A stretch of DNA of 64,000 nucleotides from Hyphomicrobiales bacterium (GTDB lineage Bacteria; Pseudomonadota; Alphaproteobacteria; Rhizobiales; Rhizobiaceae): NCBI GenBank assembly GCA_900465685.1, contig UEGR01000006.1, forward strand, positions 30,544 through 94,543. The letters run 5' to 3'. Numbering within the stretch: the first letter of the stretch is position 1; the number at the start of each line of letters is the position of its first letter. Below the pieces are notes generated by a model. It ran no database searches, was not told the origin of the DNA, and worked only from the letters and a program-made list of their open reading frames with translations. Below, in pieces: positions 52,200 to 61,792 of the stretch. A program made the position numbers and the translations under genes.

Positions 52200-53183
52200 T
52201 TAATACTCGGGTACAAGAACTATCGACCCCGCTGTCCTGCGGGCCTCAAGATCGGTATGAACAGACACAAGCTGGTCCAGGGACCGCTGCGTAATATGGT
52301 CAACCCGAATCTCACCGGAAACTAGCCGTCGAAACAGCTCTTCCGATCGTCTTTCCAGGTCACTTCTTTCAGCGATATAATCGAACAGCACAGGCCGGAT
52401 CGCGGACAAAGATCCTCTTGCAAGATGAGACAGTTCGAAACCTTGAATAGGCCCTGAAGACTGCCCGAAGTTCACAAAGACGCCAAAACGTTGCAAACAT
52501 TGCAGCGAGCCGCGCCAAGTGTCTTTTCCAACGCTGTCATAGACAACAGCACAGCCCAGGCCTTTCGTGATCAACTGAACTTCCGACACGAAATCTTTTT
52601 CACGATAGTTGATGACGTGATCATATTCATGATCACGTGCCAGAACGGCCTTATCCTCAGACCCCGCCGTGCCGATCGTCTTGGCTCCCAAGGTCTTCAA
52701 CCATTGTCCAAGCAAAAGCCCCACACCGCCTGCGGCAGCATGGACGAGAACAACATCACCCGGCTTTACTGCATAAGACGAGGTAATGAGATATTGCGCA
52801 GTCAGGCCCTTCAACATGGCGCTTGCCGCTACAACATCACTCAATCCGTCAGGTATGATCACAAGCTGAGATGCCGGCAGATTGCGCAGGGTGCAATAAG
52901 CACCGTGTTGCGTGACATAAGCGACGCGGTCTCCCGGCAAGAATCCGTTCACCCCCTGTCCCACGGCTGTGACAACACCTGTGGCTTCCGCTCCGGGAAC
53001 CATTGTCGATTGGGGCCACGGATAGAGACCGCTGCGGTAGTAGGTGTCTAGGAAGTTGACCCCGATCGCCGTATGGCGCAGCTGAACCTCGCCCGGCCCA
53101 GGTTGAGGAACATCAATTTCAGTCCATTCAAGAACTTCTGGGCCGCCCGGCTTACGCGCGACATAGGCATAAGCTTCACTCAT
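52200..53183 (-). CDS. NADPH:quinone oxidoreductase (zinc-independent medium-chain type, Qor-like)
   Basis: A 327-residue MDR-family enzyme of the Qor type. The N-terminus is 'GPEVLEWTEIDVPQPGPGEV', followed by 'GVNFLDTYYRSGLYP', and the nucleotide-binding glycines are in 'VLVHAAAGGVGLLLGQW' near residue 145. The structural and catalytic zinc cysteines of alcohol dehydrogenases are absent. It would reduce quinones or enones with NADPH. It starts 9 bp after the AhpD-like gene and ends at a strong terminator (52144-52179). Confidence 0.92.
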   Translation of the reverse strand: MSEAYAYVARKPGGPEVLEWTEIDVPQPGPGEVQLRHTAIGVNFLDTYYRSGLYPWPQSTMVPGAEATGVVTAVGQGVNGFLPGDRVAYVTQHGAYCTLRNLPASQLVIIPDGLSDVVAASAMLKGLTAQYLITSSYAVKPGDVVLVHAAAGGVGLLLGQWLKTLGAKTIGTAGSEDKAVLARDHEYDHVINYREKDFVSEVQLITKGLGCAVVYDSVGKDTWRGSLQCLQRFGVFVNFGQSSGPIQGFELSHLARGSLSAIRPVLFDYIAERSDLERRSEELFRRLVSGEIRVDHITQRSLDQLVSVHTDLEARRTAGSIVLVPEY

Positions 53184-53192
53184 TGAATACCC

Positions 53193-53603
53193 TCAGCTCT
53201 TGATATCAAACTCTGGATCGACAGGAATTTGCAGGGCCGTCACGATATGGTTGGTTTGGGCCGCCAAACCAATGATCGCAAGCAGTTCACCATGTTGCGC
53301 ATCGGTCATCCCCTTGGCACGCGCTGACGCTGTGTGAGAGTGAACGCAATACTGGCAGCCATTGGCTGTCGATACGGCGATATAAATCATCTCTCGCACA
53401 ACGGGATCGAGAGCTCCCGGTGCAACCATGATCGATTTGAGCTGTTCCCAGACGCGCTTCAAATTAGCAGGATCATTGGCAAGACCACGCCAGAAATTGT
53501 TGACGAAATCTGATTTTCTGGTTGCGCGTATATCATCGAAAACGGCTTTAACTGCCGCATCCTTCTCAACGTCCGCATCACTCAACAGTCTGACAGTGGC
53601 CAT
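53193..53603 (-). CDS. Carboxymuconolactone decarboxylase/AhpD-family protein
   Basis: A 136-residue helical protein of the AhpD-like superfamily with the redox motif 'NGCQYCVHSHTASARAKG' (CxxC followed by histidine) at about residues 82-99. This marks alkylhydroperoxidase-type rather than decarboxylase-type members. The ATG at 53603 starts the conserved part; an 11-codon extension upstream is possible. It sits between the sugar-type ABC ATPase (81 bp upstream) and the quinone oxidoreductase, so it may protect against or remove reactive products. Confidence 0.88.
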   Translation of the reverse strand: MATVRLLSDADVEKDAAVKAVFDDIRATRKSDFVNNFWRGLANDPANLKRVWEQLKSIMVAPGALDPVVREMIYIAVSTANGCQYCVHSHTASARAKGMTDAQHGELLAIIGLAAQTNHIVTALQIPVDPEFDIKS

Positions 53604-53683
53604 AGTCTTTTTCCTCGTGCGTGCGCCCATTCCCAATAGAAACTGCGGGTGCGTTTGGTGGCAGTTCCGTAGTCAAAGCGGCC

Positions 53684-55192
53684 TTAATGTACTGCCGCAT
53701 ACATGATCTTTTCTTCCGTTGTCTCTGCTGGCGAGAACTCCTCAACAATGCGTCCCTGTCTGCAAACAAGAATTCGGTCGGAAAGATTCATGATTTCAGG
53801 TAGATAAGACGAGATCACGACGACAGCCAATCCTGCATCCGCCAACTCGTTAATCAACTGATGGATTTCAGCAATCGCGCCCACATCCACGCCACGTGTC
53901 GGCTCATCAAAAATCACCAGGCGAGGCTCCTGAACCAGACCTTTACCTATAACGACCTTCTGTTGATTGCCGCCGGACAGTTCAACCACCCGGGCATTGT
54001 CATTGATCGCGCGGATATTGAGCTGCTTGATCCATTGCGAGGAAAGCGCCTGCATTTCCTTCAGGCTTACGATGCTCGATTGTTCTTTATCGGCAGCCAG
54101 AACACCCGCAAAAAGGTTTTCCGCAATCGACATAGTTTCAAAAAAACCTTCGCTTTTCCGGTCTTCAGTAATGTAGACGATCCCCGATTTAACGGCTTCG
54201 CGCGGCACATAATAGCGAACTGGTTTATCATCGAGTTCTATGGTGCCTCCGCGCAGAAAGTCTCGCTTGTAAATCCCGGAAATGACTTTGAATGTTTCGG
54301 TCCGGCCAGACCCAATCAACCCAAAGACGCCGGTGATCTGCCCCTCAAAGATAGAAAACGAGTTATTGCGAACCGCACTTCCCATGGAGATATCTTGAAC
54401 CGACAGTATTTTTCGGCCCGCCTGACGCAAACCCGACGCATCTCGTTGGCGATATAGCTCGCCCGAAAGAGAACGACCGACCATGGCAGCCACGATCTTT
54501 TCACGGTTGAAATCTTCAACCGCACCGCTTGCGACCAATTCTCCATCACGCAGAATCGTGATCGTGTCCGAAATCATCAGCGCTTCTTCCAGCGCATGGC
54601 TGATGAACACAATCGAGACGCCCTTGGCTTTCAACCGTCGGATCAGTGCAAAGAAATGGCGCTTTTCCTCCGGCGTTAGCGTTGCTGTCGGTTCATCGAA
54701 GATGATAACTTTTGCATTGTGGTGTACAGCACGGGCAATTTCGACCATCTGCTTTTTGGCCGCTCCAAGCGTTTCCACCATCGCAGTCGGATCTACGGAA
54801 AAGCTCAGCGACTGTAAGAATTGTTGCGCTGAGATGTAGATCCCTCGGAGACGATTAAGGAATTTTTCAGACCCGAGATAGAGGTTCTGCGCAACTGTCA
54901 TGGAAGGTACCAGGCTGGTCTCCTGAAAGACCATTGCGACGCCTGATTCCAAAGCTTCATTCGGCGATGAAAAATGAACTTCCTTTCCATTGTAAATCAT
55001 GACGCCCGAGGTCGGTTCAACGACACCGGCAATCATCTTGGTGAGGGTCGATTTTCCGGCCCCGTTTTCACCAAGCAACGAGTGAACCGCGCCACGCCTC
55101 AGTCTGAAATCGACATTCTTCACAGCCGGAACGCCACGATATTCCTTGGTGACGTTCTTCAGTTCGACAACAATATCGTCTGCCTGAGCCAT
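53684..55192 (-). CDS. Sugar-type ABC transporter ATPase, two domains (RbsA/MglA-like)
   Basis: A 502-residue protein with two nucleotide-binding domains. The first has Walker A GENGAGKSTLTKM near residue 38. The second has the degenerate 'GLIGSGRTETFKV' typical of RbsA/MglA proteins, with signature LSGGNQQK and Walker B LVIFDEPTRGVD. It serves CUT2-class importers of ribose, galactose and relatives. The start shares one base with the stop of the propeller gene (TGATG at 55190-55194). The permeases are encoded upstream at 56256 and 59574 and the receptor at 58504. Confidence 0.93.
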   Translation of the reverse strand: MAQADDIVVELKNVTKEYRGVPAVKNVDFRLRRGAVHSLLGENGAGKSTLTKMIAGVVEPTSGVMIYNGKEVHFSSPNEALESGVAMVFQETSLVPSMTVAQNLYLGSEKFLNRLRGIYISAQQFLQSLSFSVDPTAMVETLGAAKKQMVEIARAVHHNAKVIIFDEPTATLTPEEKRHFFALIRRLKAKGVSIVFISHALEEALMISDTITILRDGELVASGAVEDFNREKIVAAMVGRSLSGELYRQRDASGLRQAGRKILSVQDISMGSAVRNNSFSIFEGQITGVFGLIGSGRTETFKVISGIYKRDFLRGGTIELDDKPVRYYVPREAVKSGIVYITEDRKSEGFFETMSIAENLFAGVLAADKEQSSIVSLKEMQALSSQWIKQLNIRAINDNARVVELSGGNQQKVVIGKGLVQEPRLVIFDEPTRGVDVGAIAEIHQLINELADAGLAVVVISSYLPEIMNLSDRILVCRQGRIVEEFSPAETTEEKIMYAAVH

Positions 55193-56259
55193 CAGTGCAC
55201 CTTCTCATGGCTATGATCGACCGATCCTGCATCAACAACACAGTCGCCGCCCTTGCTGGCGACCAACAACCTTCCGTTGCGTTCTATAACGCTGCAGGTA
55301 CCATGGCGCTGACCATTGGCTCGGCTATGATAGCTGAGAACCGGTTGGAACTGCTTGTCGAGCCGTACGACAAGACCGTAGGACCTGCTTGGAGCCCATG
55401 GTTTATGAACGCCCATGGTTTTGATGCCACCGCATTGCAGTGGTTCGAGAAAACTGCGTCCAGATGACAATGCGGGAGCAATCCAGAATTCCTGCGGAAC
55501 CTGATCAATCATATCATTACGGTAATGTCTCTCCTGCAAAACAAGCTCGATCAGTCGATTGCGCGGTGCAAAAAACGCCAGCCACGCACCATCACCTGAT
55601 GCTGGCGACAAGCGGGCGGGATAACCCGGCAACTTGTCAGCAACTATGCGTTTTTCGCCTGTCTCTGCGTCGAGAAAAACCAGCCGGTGCTTCCAGCTTT
55701 CACTAAAGACCATGCCTCCGGTGGTCGGCAAAAGCCCATAAGGATAAGCAAGTCCCGAAGCGACTTGCTGAAACTGTGTAGCGCCAACAGCCCGCTTCCA
55801 GATAGAGCCTGACGAGCCATGGCGCATCAAATCGGCTGACCAATTGGCTGCCGAGTGATCCGCAGACCCATTGGCCAACCACAAGGTTCCATCCACAGCA
55901 TAGCTGAGAGCTGTGATACAACCAATCTTCGCAGACAAAGGCTGCTCGTGATTGTTGATGAGGAGTTTCCCGGTTTCAAGGGCCACGGCGAGTTCACCAG
56001 AAGGTCCAGACGCGAGGCTCGTCACCGGGGTAGAAAAGCGCTCGACGACTTCAGGCGCGTTGTTGGCGGTCAGCCGGAAAACAGCGTTCGCGCTCGAAGC
56101 AAGAAGCGCGCTGCCTGATAAAACAAGATTATCAGCCTCGTTGAGGCTTGCAAAAACGGAAGCCTCATCAAGAAGGGTATTGGGACGGAACGCACCGTCA
56201 AGCGGAGGTATTGTCACAGCCTTGCCGCGGAAGAAATCCAGGATCGGATCAAGGATCAT
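55192..56259 (-). CDS. Strictosidine-synthase/SMP-30-like propeller protein, degenerate
   Basis: A 355-residue predicted six-bladed propeller of the SMP-30/strictosidine-synthase-like group. It aligns with the C-terminal part of the neighbouring fusion protein: 'YPYGLLPTTGGMVFSESWKHRL' corresponds to 'YTNGVCVAHDGKSIYFAESW', and 'GYPARLSPASGDGAWLAFF' to 'GYPDNINRASDGSYWMAW'. The fusion's likely metal ligands (PNDCD Asn, YTNG Asn, YPDN Asp) are not kept here, so it may be non-catalytic. No signal peptide is evident. It overlaps the fusion gene by 4 bp and the ATPase gene by one base. Confidence 0.8.
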   Translation of the reverse strand: MILDPILDFFRGKAVTIPPLDGAFRPNTLLDEASVFASLNEADNLVLSGSALLASSANAVFRLTANNAPEVVERFSTPVTSLASGPSGELAVALETGKLLINNHEQPLSAKIGCITALSYAVDGTLWLANGSADHSAANWSADLMRHGSSGSIWKRAVGATQFQQVASGLAYPYGLLPTTGGMVFSESWKHRLVFLDAETGEKRIVADKLPGYPARLSPASGDGAWLAFFAPRNRLIELVLQERHYRNDMIDQVPQEFWIAPALSSGRSFLEPLQCGGIKTMGVHKPWAPSRSYGLVVRLDKQFQPVLSYHSRANGQRHGTCSVIERNGRLLVASKGGDCVVDAGSVDHSHEKVH

Positions 56260-58379
56260 TGTTTTTCTCCCCAGTACGAGGCAGGACCTGTCCAGTCCGT
56301 GGCAGCACCGGCGATCTTATAGCGACCGATACGGTTGTTCAGGATACCGCCGACAAAGAGATAACCCCTATGTTCGCGCATTGAAGTTACCATAGGGTGC
56401 GAGACACCCGACAAATCGCCCAGCGTATCGATGGTCTTTCCCGTTTCATCAAACTTCACCACACCGCCAGTGTTAATATTCGGGAACAGCCATTCATCCT
56501 GTGGCAAGCGGCGCGTCATGCGCTTGCGCATATCAGGATGGCGCAGTGATAGATCAAAGCTTGGCGTGCGCATGCCGAGCCACGCCATCCAGTAGCTTCC
56601 ATCAGATGCGCGATTGATATTGTCCGGATAGCCGGGCATGTCTTTGATGACACATTCAGCCGTTCCTGCTTTTGGTCCTTCCAGCCAATAGCGATGTACC
56701 CTGCAGGCCCAGCTTTCGGCAAAATAGATCGACTTTCCGTCATGGGCCACACAGACACCGTTGGTATAACGATAGCCATCCAGAAGTGTTTTCGTCGAAC
56801 CGTCTTTGGGGTCATAAACCAGAAGCCGTCCAGTCGGACGGTTCTCAATGGAATCGAGCGCCCAGTCATGAGCGTCATAGCGTTTGGTTGAATCGGTGAA
56901 ATATATGCGTCCGTCCGGGGCAATGTCACAATCATTGGGATCACGCAAGCGCGCGTCATCTACAATAGACGTCAATGAGCGCGCGGTCTCTGCCGACAGT
57001 TTCTTCACTTCCCGCTCTGGCGAAATAGAGTACAGGCCCATCGCTCCGACACAGGAAATCAGATTGCCAGCCTTGTCAAAGGCAAGTCCGAGCGGAAAGC
57101 CGCCGACGTGAGCAAAGACTTCCGAACGCGAGTAGTCTGGAGCAAAGAAGCGTATAATCTCTCCATGGCGAGTTCCGCAATAGAGGTTGTCGTCGCGATC
57201 AAGAATGACGTCTTCCGGTCCTTCGAGCTCGCCGAGACCGATATAATCCGTCCTTGAGAGGCGGTCATCCAGTTCATATGGTGTGCCGGAGCCCGGCGCG
57301 GCAGACAAAGTCTCGCCCATTTTGAGGTAAACTGGTGCCACATAAATCTCATTGAGAACTTTGTGACGGTTCTTCAACCAGCGAATATCGACTGTGACAG
57401 CAACGGCGAGCATGACGCCCAGAACAAGCTGCGTCGTGCCTGTCCCGTAACCGAGACGAATGAGCCCATTGGTCATGACGAGAACAATAATCGCACCCAT
57501 CATGCCCTTCACGACGGAGCCGCGGCCGCCACCCAGACTGTTCCCACCAACCACCGCGGCGGTAAGCGCCAGAATTTCGAGGTTCAGGCCTGTACCGGGT
57601 CCAACACCGCTCAAACGACAAGCAATGAGAAAGCCTGCGAGAGACGCGCACAATCCCGAGAATACATAGGTGCAGAATACCGTCCGACGTACACGGATGC
57701 CGGCGTTGTGCGCAGAACGGCGGGAACCGCCGACAGCCAGAATATGCCAGCCTGGCCGCGATCGCGTAAGAACGATATGTGTGATGATAGCCATCAGAAT
57801 CGCCGCAATCACCGACGCGGAGAAACCGAAAATAGTTTCGTCACCGATGAAATCCCAAACATCGGAGGAAGCGAGAGACGTTTGCACGGCAGCAGCAAAA
57901 TTCACGACGAGAATATCGTATATGGCGCGACCGATAATAAATGTCACCAGTGTAGTGATAAACGCACGCAGCCTTAAAATGCCAACCAGATACCCATTGA
58001 GAGCACCATAGACTACGCCGGTAGCAATGGAAGCAAGCAGCGCTAGCCAGACCGGCTGCTCGAAGATAAAGAATACGGTGACAGCAGAGAACGCAGAAAG
58101 CGCGAAGATCGATCCGACTGATAAATCAATACCACCGCCCAACATGACAACCGTGAGCCCTGTGACCACCAGAGAGAACTCACCCAACTGGCGCGTGGAT
58201 TCCTGTAAGGACGAGATCTTGAAGAACCCTGATACCTGGAATCCAAAAAGTGCAATCGTTGCCACAAGCACGGCAAAGGGAATGGCGTTATCAGTCCAGC
58301 GTTTTGTCAGCACTTCCCCGATCAGATGATCAGGAATGTAGTTGTAGCGCCAAGCCTTGATACGTTCTCGTAACGACAT
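56256..58379 (-). CDS. Fusion: sugar-type ABC permease + strictosidine-synthase/SMP-30-like lactonase domain
   Basis: A 707-residue fusion. Residues about 30-335 are an RbsC-type permease ('GLTVVMLGGGIDLSVGSIFA' near 74-93, 'AVVGGNSLGGGRGS' near 275-288). After the basic end KNRHK, residues about 380-690 form a propeller of the SMP-30/strictosidine-synthase-like group. Candidate metal ligands are E389 (LEGPED), N482 (DPNDCD), N540 (YTNG) and D586 (GYPDN), the set used by SMP-30/gluconolactonases. By the positive-inside rule the propeller is cytosolic, ready to hydrolyse an imported lactone. The ATG at 58379 has a GGAAG site. The partners are 53684, 58504, 59574 and the propeller at 55192. The frame is open throughout. 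Confidence 0.88.
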   Translation of the reverse strand: MSLRERIKAWRYNYIPDHLIGEVLTKRWTDNAIPFAVLVATIALFGFQVSGFFKISSLQESTRQLGEFSLVVTGLTVVMLGGGIDLSVGSIFALSAFSAVTVFFIFEQPVWLALLASIATGVVYGALNGYLVGILRLRAFITTLVTFIIGRAIYDILVVNFAAAVQTSLASSDVWDFIGDETIFGFSASVIAAILMAIITHIVLTRSRPGWHILAVGGSRRSAHNAGIRVRRTVFCTYVFSGLCASLAGFLIACRLSGVGPGTGLNLEILALTAAVVGGNSLGGGRGSVVKGMMGAIIVLVMTNGLIRLGYGTGTTQLVLGVMLAVAVTVDIRWLKNRHKVLNEIYVAPVYLKMGETLSAAPGSGTPYELDDRLSRTDYIGLGELEGPEDVILDRDDNLYCGTRHGEIIRFFAPDYSRSEVFAHVGGFPLGLAFDKAGNLISCVGAMGLYSISPEREVKKLSAETARSLTSIVDDARLRDPNDCDIAPDGRIYFTDSTKRYDAHDWALDSIENRPTGRLLVYDPKDGSTKTLLDGYRYTNGVCVAHDGKSIYFAESWACRVHRYWLEGPKAGTAECVIKDMPGYPDNINRASDGSYWMAWLGMRTPSFDLSLRHPDMRKRMTRRLPQDEWLFPNINTGGVVKFDETGKTIDTLGDLSGVSHPMVTSMREHRGYLFVGGILNNRIGRYKIAGAATDWTGPASYWGEKQ

Positions 58380-58503
58380 AGGGACTTCCGGAATTTTGAT
58401 GTGTAGCGCCAAAGATCAGATCGCCATGCGTCAAAGAAAAGCGCGTGGCGATCTGTCGGTTTTTCAATCAGCCCCGGCTATTCGCTAGCCGGTTAAGCAG
58501 CAA

Positions 58504-59526
58504 TTATTGAGCAGCTTGTGCCTGCAATGCCTTGACGTCCCAGCAACTGGCCGGATTGAGATCCTTTTTGGTCGTCGCCTTTTCAAGCGTGTAGATATAG
58601 GTGTGCGACGTTCCCGCAGGCTGACCGCTTTGCAGAAGGAACTTGATGATCGCATTGATATCCCCCGATTGGCGCGCGAGGTCTGTCATCACGACGGCGC
58701 CATAGGTGTTATCTTCCAGCCGATCGCAATCTGCAGTCTTTTCACCGCCGCCCGTCGTCACAAGAAAGATCTTGTCCTGAAGCTTGGCGTCGCGGATTGC
58801 AGCGGCTGTCCCGGTAGCGTCGCCGTCCCAGAAATCGATAATGCCGCAAATGTCTGGATGCTGCTGCAAGATTGTGGTTGTTGCATTGCGTGCCGTCGTG
58901 GCGTCCCAGTTGGAGTCTGGTTTAGCAACGACCTGGAAATCAGGGTTCTTTTCAAGAACCTTGGTGATACCGGCATATTGGTAGAGACTTGATGCATTGA
59001 CCTGATCTCCCTGGATGAGCGCAATCTTCTTTGAGGAATTTGCACCGCAGCCCTTTATAACCGCTTCGGCTTCAAGCTGCCCCAGACGATCCCAATCGGA
59101 GCCGATGAAGGCATCGACTGCATAATTGACCGGATTATCTATCGCGATGACGTAAATTCCCGCTGCCTGCGCCTTCTTGAAAAGCTTGGCATAGGAGTTG
59201 AGATCGGGCGATTGTACGATGAGAACGTCAGGCTTAGTATCCGACGCAATGGCTTCGGTGATGGCTTGCGCACCTGCTTCGGCACTCCAGTTTGGATCGC
59301 GTGTTTCGAAGACACCACCGAACCCCTCAACTTCACTTTTGAGGTAAGCGGCCCATCCTTGCGCCAGGTCGAAACCCATCGTCATAGGCACGAGTAAAAC
59401 ACGCTTGCCCTTGAGCGCCTTTTCATAAGCGGCCGGGCCTGGATCTTCGGCTGCTTTTGCCATTTGCACGGATAGAACCGTGGACATGATGGCGGTTGCC
59501 GCCAGAATTGTCCTGAAAAGCTTCAT
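58504..59526 (-). CDS. Sugar-type ABC substrate-binding protein (RbsB-like)
   Basis: A 340-residue periplasmic binding protein of the Peripla_BP_4 type. It has a signal peptide (MKLFRTILAATAIMSTVLS..., cleavage near MAKAAED) and the sugar-receptor segments 'VLIVQSPDLNSYAKLFKKAQAAGIYVIAIDNPV' (split over the hinge) and 'GIIDFWDGDATGTAAAIRDA'. The ATG at 59526 has a strong GGAGAAGGG site. Two cysteines near the C-terminal half (TADCD, ASCWD) could form a disulfide. Its ligand may be a lactone or sugar derivative, given the propeller domains in the operon. Confidence 0.9.
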   Translation of the reverse strand: MKLFRTILAATAIMSTVLSVQMAKAAEDPGPAAYEKALKGKRVLLVPMTMGFDLAQGWAAYLKSEVEGFGGVFETRDPNWSAEAGAQAITEAIASDTKPDVLIVQSPDLNSYAKLFKKAQAAGIYVIAIDNPVNYAVDAFIGSDWDRLGQLEAEAVIKGCGANSSKKIALIQGDQVNASSLYQYAGITKVLEKNPDFQVVAKPDSNWDATTARNATTTILQQHPDICGIIDFWDGDATGTAAAIRDAKLQDKIFLVTTGGGEKTADCDRLEDNTYGAVVMTDLARQSGDINAIIKFLLQSGQPAGTSHTYIYTLEKATTKKDLNPASCWDVKALQAQAAQ

Positions 59527-59573
59527 AATGTCCCTTCTCCTTTGAACAGCCATTCCGACTGTCTTGAAACCGA

Positions 59574-60551
59574 TTATATGTCGCCCTGCTGCGCTGTCTG
59601 TTCATCACGCGGATTGATAATGCCGTCGATGATGATAGCGGCCAGCAGAATGGTGGATTTGATGAGGTTCTGATAAAGCAGCGGAATATCGAGAATAGTC
59701 ATGGCATTGAGCAGGATGCCAATCAGTGCAGCTCCGACGAGAACATTGCGCACACCACCCTTGCCGCCGGACAAGCCAATACCGCCGATGACCGCAACCA
59801 GAACGATGTCATAGAGCAGAGTGGAATTAACGACCCGCGTATTGATTGAATGCAGGCTTGCCGCAGTTAGAAGACCCGCAGCAAAACCGATCAGTGCGGA
59901 AAGCACATAGCGTAACACGATCATGAGGCGAACAGGCATACCGGAATTGCGAGCCGCAACGGGGTTGTCGCCCGCATAATAGACGTACCTTCCCCATTTC
60001 GTGAAACGCAGAAATGCAAAGATAGCGAGACTTAAACCCGCGAAGATAAACACTTCGACGGGGATGTCGAAATAGCGAAGGCCGCCCAATAGTTCAAGCC
60101 AATGACCGCTAGGAACGGGCACCGCGTCTTGCGTGATGAGCTGAGAGCGAACAAAGCCAAAGACGAAAGAGCCGCTTGCAAGCGTGACAAAGATCGCTGG
60201 CACTTCCGCATAGGCAACGAGAAATCCATTGAGTAGACCGATGCCCACAACGCCCGTCAGAACGAAGGCAATTGCCATGGCGTCGGATGTCCCCGCCCCC
60301 AATAATTGCAAATACCACGCGACCGACATCGCCATGATCGCCACGGTCGAAAGGTCAATCCCTCGTCCGATGATCACGATGGCCATGCCCAAGGCCAATA
60401 TGCCCAGAACCGAAACGGAGCGGATGACGGCAATCAGGTTTTCGGCTGTCAGAAATCCGGGCAAAGCAAGGGAAGCCGCGATGAACATGACAATCGCCAG
60501 CGCAAGAACTATTCTCTCTTGATTGATGACGCCCCAAGCAGACTTTTGCAT
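59574..60551 (-). CDS. Sugar-type ABC transporter permease (RbsC-like)
   Basis: A 325-residue CUT2 permease with 8-10 membrane spans, the motif 'LGMAIVIIGRGIDLSTVAIMAMS' near residues 56-78 and 'AVIGGIGLSGGKGGVRNV' near 265. Unlike the permease at 56256 it has a normal length with no extra domain. Together they would form a heterodimeric channel with one propeller per complex. It is the first transporter gene, 179 bp after a LysR gene on the same strand. Confidence 0.92.
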   Translation of the reverse strand: MQKSAWGVINQERIVLALAIVMFIAASLALPGFLTAENLIAVIRSVSVLGILALGMAIVIIGRGIDLSTVAIMAMSVAWYLQLLGAGTSDAMAIAFVLTGVVGIGLLNGFLVAYAEVPAIFVTLASGSFVFGFVRSQLITQDAVPVPSGHWLELLGGLRYFDIPVEVFIFAGLSLAIFAFLRFTKWGRYVYYAGDNPVAARNSGMPVRLMIVLRYVLSALIGFAAGLLTAASLHSINTRVVNSTLLYDIVLVAVIGGIGLSGGKGGVRNVLVGAALIGILLNAMTILDIPLLYQNLIKSTILLAAIIIDGIINPRDEQTAQQGDI

Positions 60552-60730
60552 TTGCCCAACCCCTTCTAACCCAATGCAATGTCCTGCTTTGTGGTTCAGA
60601 AAGCGAAGGTAATCGGTGCGAAATCAATTCGTCCAATGAATAATTTTATCAAATATCAATGCGAAATTGGAATAGGTTATGCGCTCAGGTGCATTCTTAG
60701 CCTGCTCATGAATAGATGGGTCGAATCCGA

Positions 60731-61627
60731 TCAGATCGTCTCGGCGAGGACGTGATCCTTTAAAGCTTCAACGAAACGCATCCCGTATTCGGGCAGAGGC
60801 GCCGCATAGCTCCACATCGCGCATATATCAAAGTAAACCCGCTGCCCCTTCAAAGTAATCGGTTTTCCGATCAATGGCGGCCCAAATTTGACGGCAGAAG
60901 AAGGAACAACGGCCACGCCAACACCGCCCTCGGCCATTGAGAACAATGTATGCGGCGAATAACTCTCGAGCACGATTGTGGGTGCTATTCCAGCGAGTTT
61001 ACAGGCGGCGTCAAAGACTTCACGCGATGCATGGCGCTGATTAAGTGTAAGGATTGGTAATCGCAGGAAGTCGTTCAATTCGATGGACTGGGCTTCATCG
61101 GATAAAAATTCCTCTGTCGCGACAGCTAAAAAGCTCAACCGCCCGAGGGAAACCGATTCAAAAAGATCTACTGGCGCGAGAGGGCGCGCGCTGATCGTCA
61201 AATGAACAGCGCCCGCCCGCAACTTATCAGCCAGTTCTGGTCCGCCGCCATCTTCAATGCGAATGCTTACACCTGGATTCTCCCGGCTCCAGTTTTTGAT
61301 GAACTTCGGTAAATAACGTTCAATGAGTTGCGAACAGGCACCCAATTTCAAGACACCGCTCTCGCCGCTACCGAGATTGTCGGCCAGCACCCTAAGGCTG
61401 CGATCCGCCAGAACAATGTCGTTCACTTTCTCAAGAAGAGCGTCGCCATAGGCCGTGAGCCGGACATTCCGCCCGCTTTTCTCGAAGAGTTCGACACCCA
61501 GATAATCTTCAAGCCCCTTGATCTGACGTGACAATGCAGACTGGGTGATATTGAGCCGCTGTGCGGCTAGTGTAAAATTCATTAATTCCGCAGCTGCGAC
61601 AAACCCATTGAAATTACGAATATCCAA
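60731..61627 (-). CDS. LysR-family transcriptional regulator
   Basis: A 298-residue LysR regulator. The winged helix-turn-helix is at residues 3-60 ('FTLAAQRLNITQSALSRQIKGLEDYLG'), and the effector-binding domain runs from about 90 to 290. The frame starts with a TTG at 61627 after a GGCGGGG site; no ATG is suitably placed. It lies directly upstream of the sugar-type importer operon in the same direction, so it probably controls that operon. Confidence 0.9.
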   Translation of the reverse strand: MDIRNFNGFVAAAELMNFTLAAQRLNITQSALSRQIKGLEDYLGVELFEKSGRNVRLTAYGDALLEKVNDIVLADRSLRVLADNLGSGESGVLKLGACSQLIERYLPKFIKNWSRENPGVSIRIEDGGGPELADKLRAGAVHLTISARPLAPVDLFESVSLGRLSFLAVATEEFLSDEAQSIELNDFLRLPILTLNQRHASREVFDAACKLAGIAPTIVLESYSPHTLFSMAEGGVGVAVVPSSAVKFGPPLIGKPITLKGQRVYFDICAMWSYAAPLPEYGMRFVEALKDHVLAETI

Positions 61628-61792
61628 GTGGCCCCGCCTCTCTTACTCCTACGTTTCAAAGGCTGAGATTATACGCTAGCGCGAAAGCTTCAAGAAATCT
61701 GATTTCAATCTTAGAAACTATTCGTCGACGATGAAATCATCCACCGAGATTGGCAACATGAATGAGGCACCGTACCCTTAACCTGTGCGCAG

